Positions 34,057 to 34,860 of a stretch of DNA of 34,860 bases are shown piece by piece. The stretch covers positions 1-34,860 of the forward strand of contig JALJPK010000037.1 in the NCBI GenBank assembly GCA_022968985.1. The letters are read 5' to 3'. Below the pieces are notes generated by a model, which had not been told where the DNA came from, ran no database searches, and saw only the letters and a program-made list of their open reading frames with translations. A program made the translations under genes and the position numbers. The DNA is from Pseudomonadales bacterium. GTDB lineage: Bacteria > Pseudomonadota > Gammaproteobacteria > Pseudomonadales > Natronospirillaceae. Within the stretch, counting starts at the first letter, position 1. Each line of letters starts with the position of its first letter.

Positions 34057-34860
34057 TTACTTATTAGTAAATTCTGGGTAAGCTTCTTGACCACATTCAA
34101 CGATATCAGCGCCTTCATATTCTTCTTCTTCAGTGATACGAATACCCATAACCAACTTGATTACCATCCAAGTGATCAAAGACGTTCCGAATACCCATAC
34201 GAAGATTGTTAATGCACCGATAAACTGACCAGAGAAAAGTACGTCTGCTTTAGTTAATGGTACAACCATCAAACCAAAGAAACCAACTACACCGTGAACC
34301 GAGATCGCGCCTACTGGATCATCAATTTTAAGTTTATCAAGACCAACAATTGAACATACAACAATAATACCACCAATCAAACCAATGATAGTTGCAGCTA
34401 ATGCAGAAGGTGAATCAGGAGCAGCTGTAATAGCAACAAGACCTGCTAATGCGCCGTTTAAACCCATTGTTAAATCCGCTTTTTTGAACCATAAACGAGC
34501 TACAACCAATGCTCCAATTACACCACCAGCAGCTGCTGCGTTAGTGTTTAAGAAGATCATTGCCACTGCATTTGCATCAGCAACTGTAGAGATTATTAAC
34601 TGAGAACCACCGTTAAAACCGAACCAACCCATCCATAAAATGAATGTACCTAATGTTGCCATTGGTAAGTTAGCACCAGGAATTGCGTTTACAGTACCAT
34701 CTTTACCGTATTTACCTAGACGAGCACCCAATACTAATACACCAGCTAATGCTGCAGAAGCACCGGCCATATGAACAATACCAGAACCAGCAAAATCAGA
34801 GAAACCTAAGTCGCCAAGTGTGTAAAGACCAAATACCGCTTCACCATTCCAAGTCCAAGC
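34057..34860 (-). CDS. amtB: ammonium transporter, C-terminal part (continues past the window)
   Basis: The last 267 codons of a trimeric Amt/Mep/Rh channel for ammonium uptake. The open frame runs to the window edge (AWTWNGEAVFG at its start). The first pore histidine is in DFAGSGIVHMAGASAALAG and the second in GAISVHGVVGFFG; hydrophobic helices alternate with short loops, and the cytoplasmic tail EEEEYEGADIVECGQEAYPEF corresponds to the conserved GlnK-contacting tail (EHG changed to ECG). Ends at its own terminator. The first third, including any signal peptide, lies outside the window. Confidence 0.95.
   Translation of the reverse strand, partial: AWTWNGEAVFGLYTLGDLGFSDFAGSGIVHMAGASAALAGVLVLGARLGKYGKDGTVNAIPGANLPMATLGTFILWMGWFGFNGGSQLIISTVADANAVAMIFLNTNAAAAGGVIGALVVARLWFKKADLTMGLNGALAGLVAITAAPDSPSALAATIIGLIGGIIVVCSIVGLDKLKIDDPVGAISVHGVVGFFGLMVVPLTKADVLFSGQFIGALTIFVWVFGTSLITWMVIKLVMGIRITEEEEYEGADIVECGQEAYPEFTNK

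Overview
The window is an AT-rich stretch of a Gram-negative gammaproteobacterial chromosome (by eye well under 40% GC). The evidence is kdsA (Kdo for LPS), the sdhE-ygfX pair next to ygfZ, greB, rsmJ, a chorismate mutase-prephenate dehydratase fusion next to gyrA, and Sec-signal proteins that look periplasmic or outer-membrane. I could not identify the genus. No tRNA, rRNA, CRISPR array, transposase or prophage gene was seen. Almost everything is housekeeping, but the spaces between genes are unusually rich in duplications, structured repeats and decaying genes.

Layout. 1-5890 (minus): gyrA-pheA-hisC-tyrA-cmk, a tightly overlapping aromatic amino acid operon driven from gyrA; serC and aroA, often part of this cluster, are absent. 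6358-10163 (minus): glyA, two small membrane proteins and prfC. 10292-12821: an HDOD gene broken by a TAA, ygfZ, then divergently sdhE and a ygfX broken by a TGA. 12878-15251 (plus): a DUF2185 protein, riboflavin synthase, a small membrane protein and a secreted DM13 protein. 15329-18354: kdsA, and divergently dinG, whose last 14 codons are cut off by a TAG. 18596-22116 (minus): VanZ-like and DUF2937 membrane proteins and a CHASE2 adenylate cyclase. 22267-25610 (plus): esterase, mgsA, cobT, cobC and an outer-membrane-like protein. 25810-28491: a FAH-family hydrolase, an FMN reductase, a divergent Cys-rich regulator and a GNAT acetyltransferase. 28492-29300: an accessory gap with a dead XRE regulator and three tandem copies of a structured repeat. 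29301-34860 (minus): slyD, greB, rsmJ, uppP, tsaB, glnB and the 3' part of amtB.

Three things stand out. First, a repeat of about 105 bp is present four times (three in tandem downstream of slyD, one between the glnB stop codon and its terminator). It has a conserved hairpin whose stems change in a compensatory way. Second, three minus-strand genes (adenylate cyclase, FAH hydrolase, FMN reductase) are each followed by diverged partial copies of their own 3' end, with units of 93, 148 and 91 bp. Third, three otherwise intact-looking genes are interrupted in frame by single stop codons of three different kinds (TAA, TGA, TAG). Together these suggest a genome with active local duplication and gene decay, or, for the stops, errors in the assembly; raw reads or sister genomes would decide.
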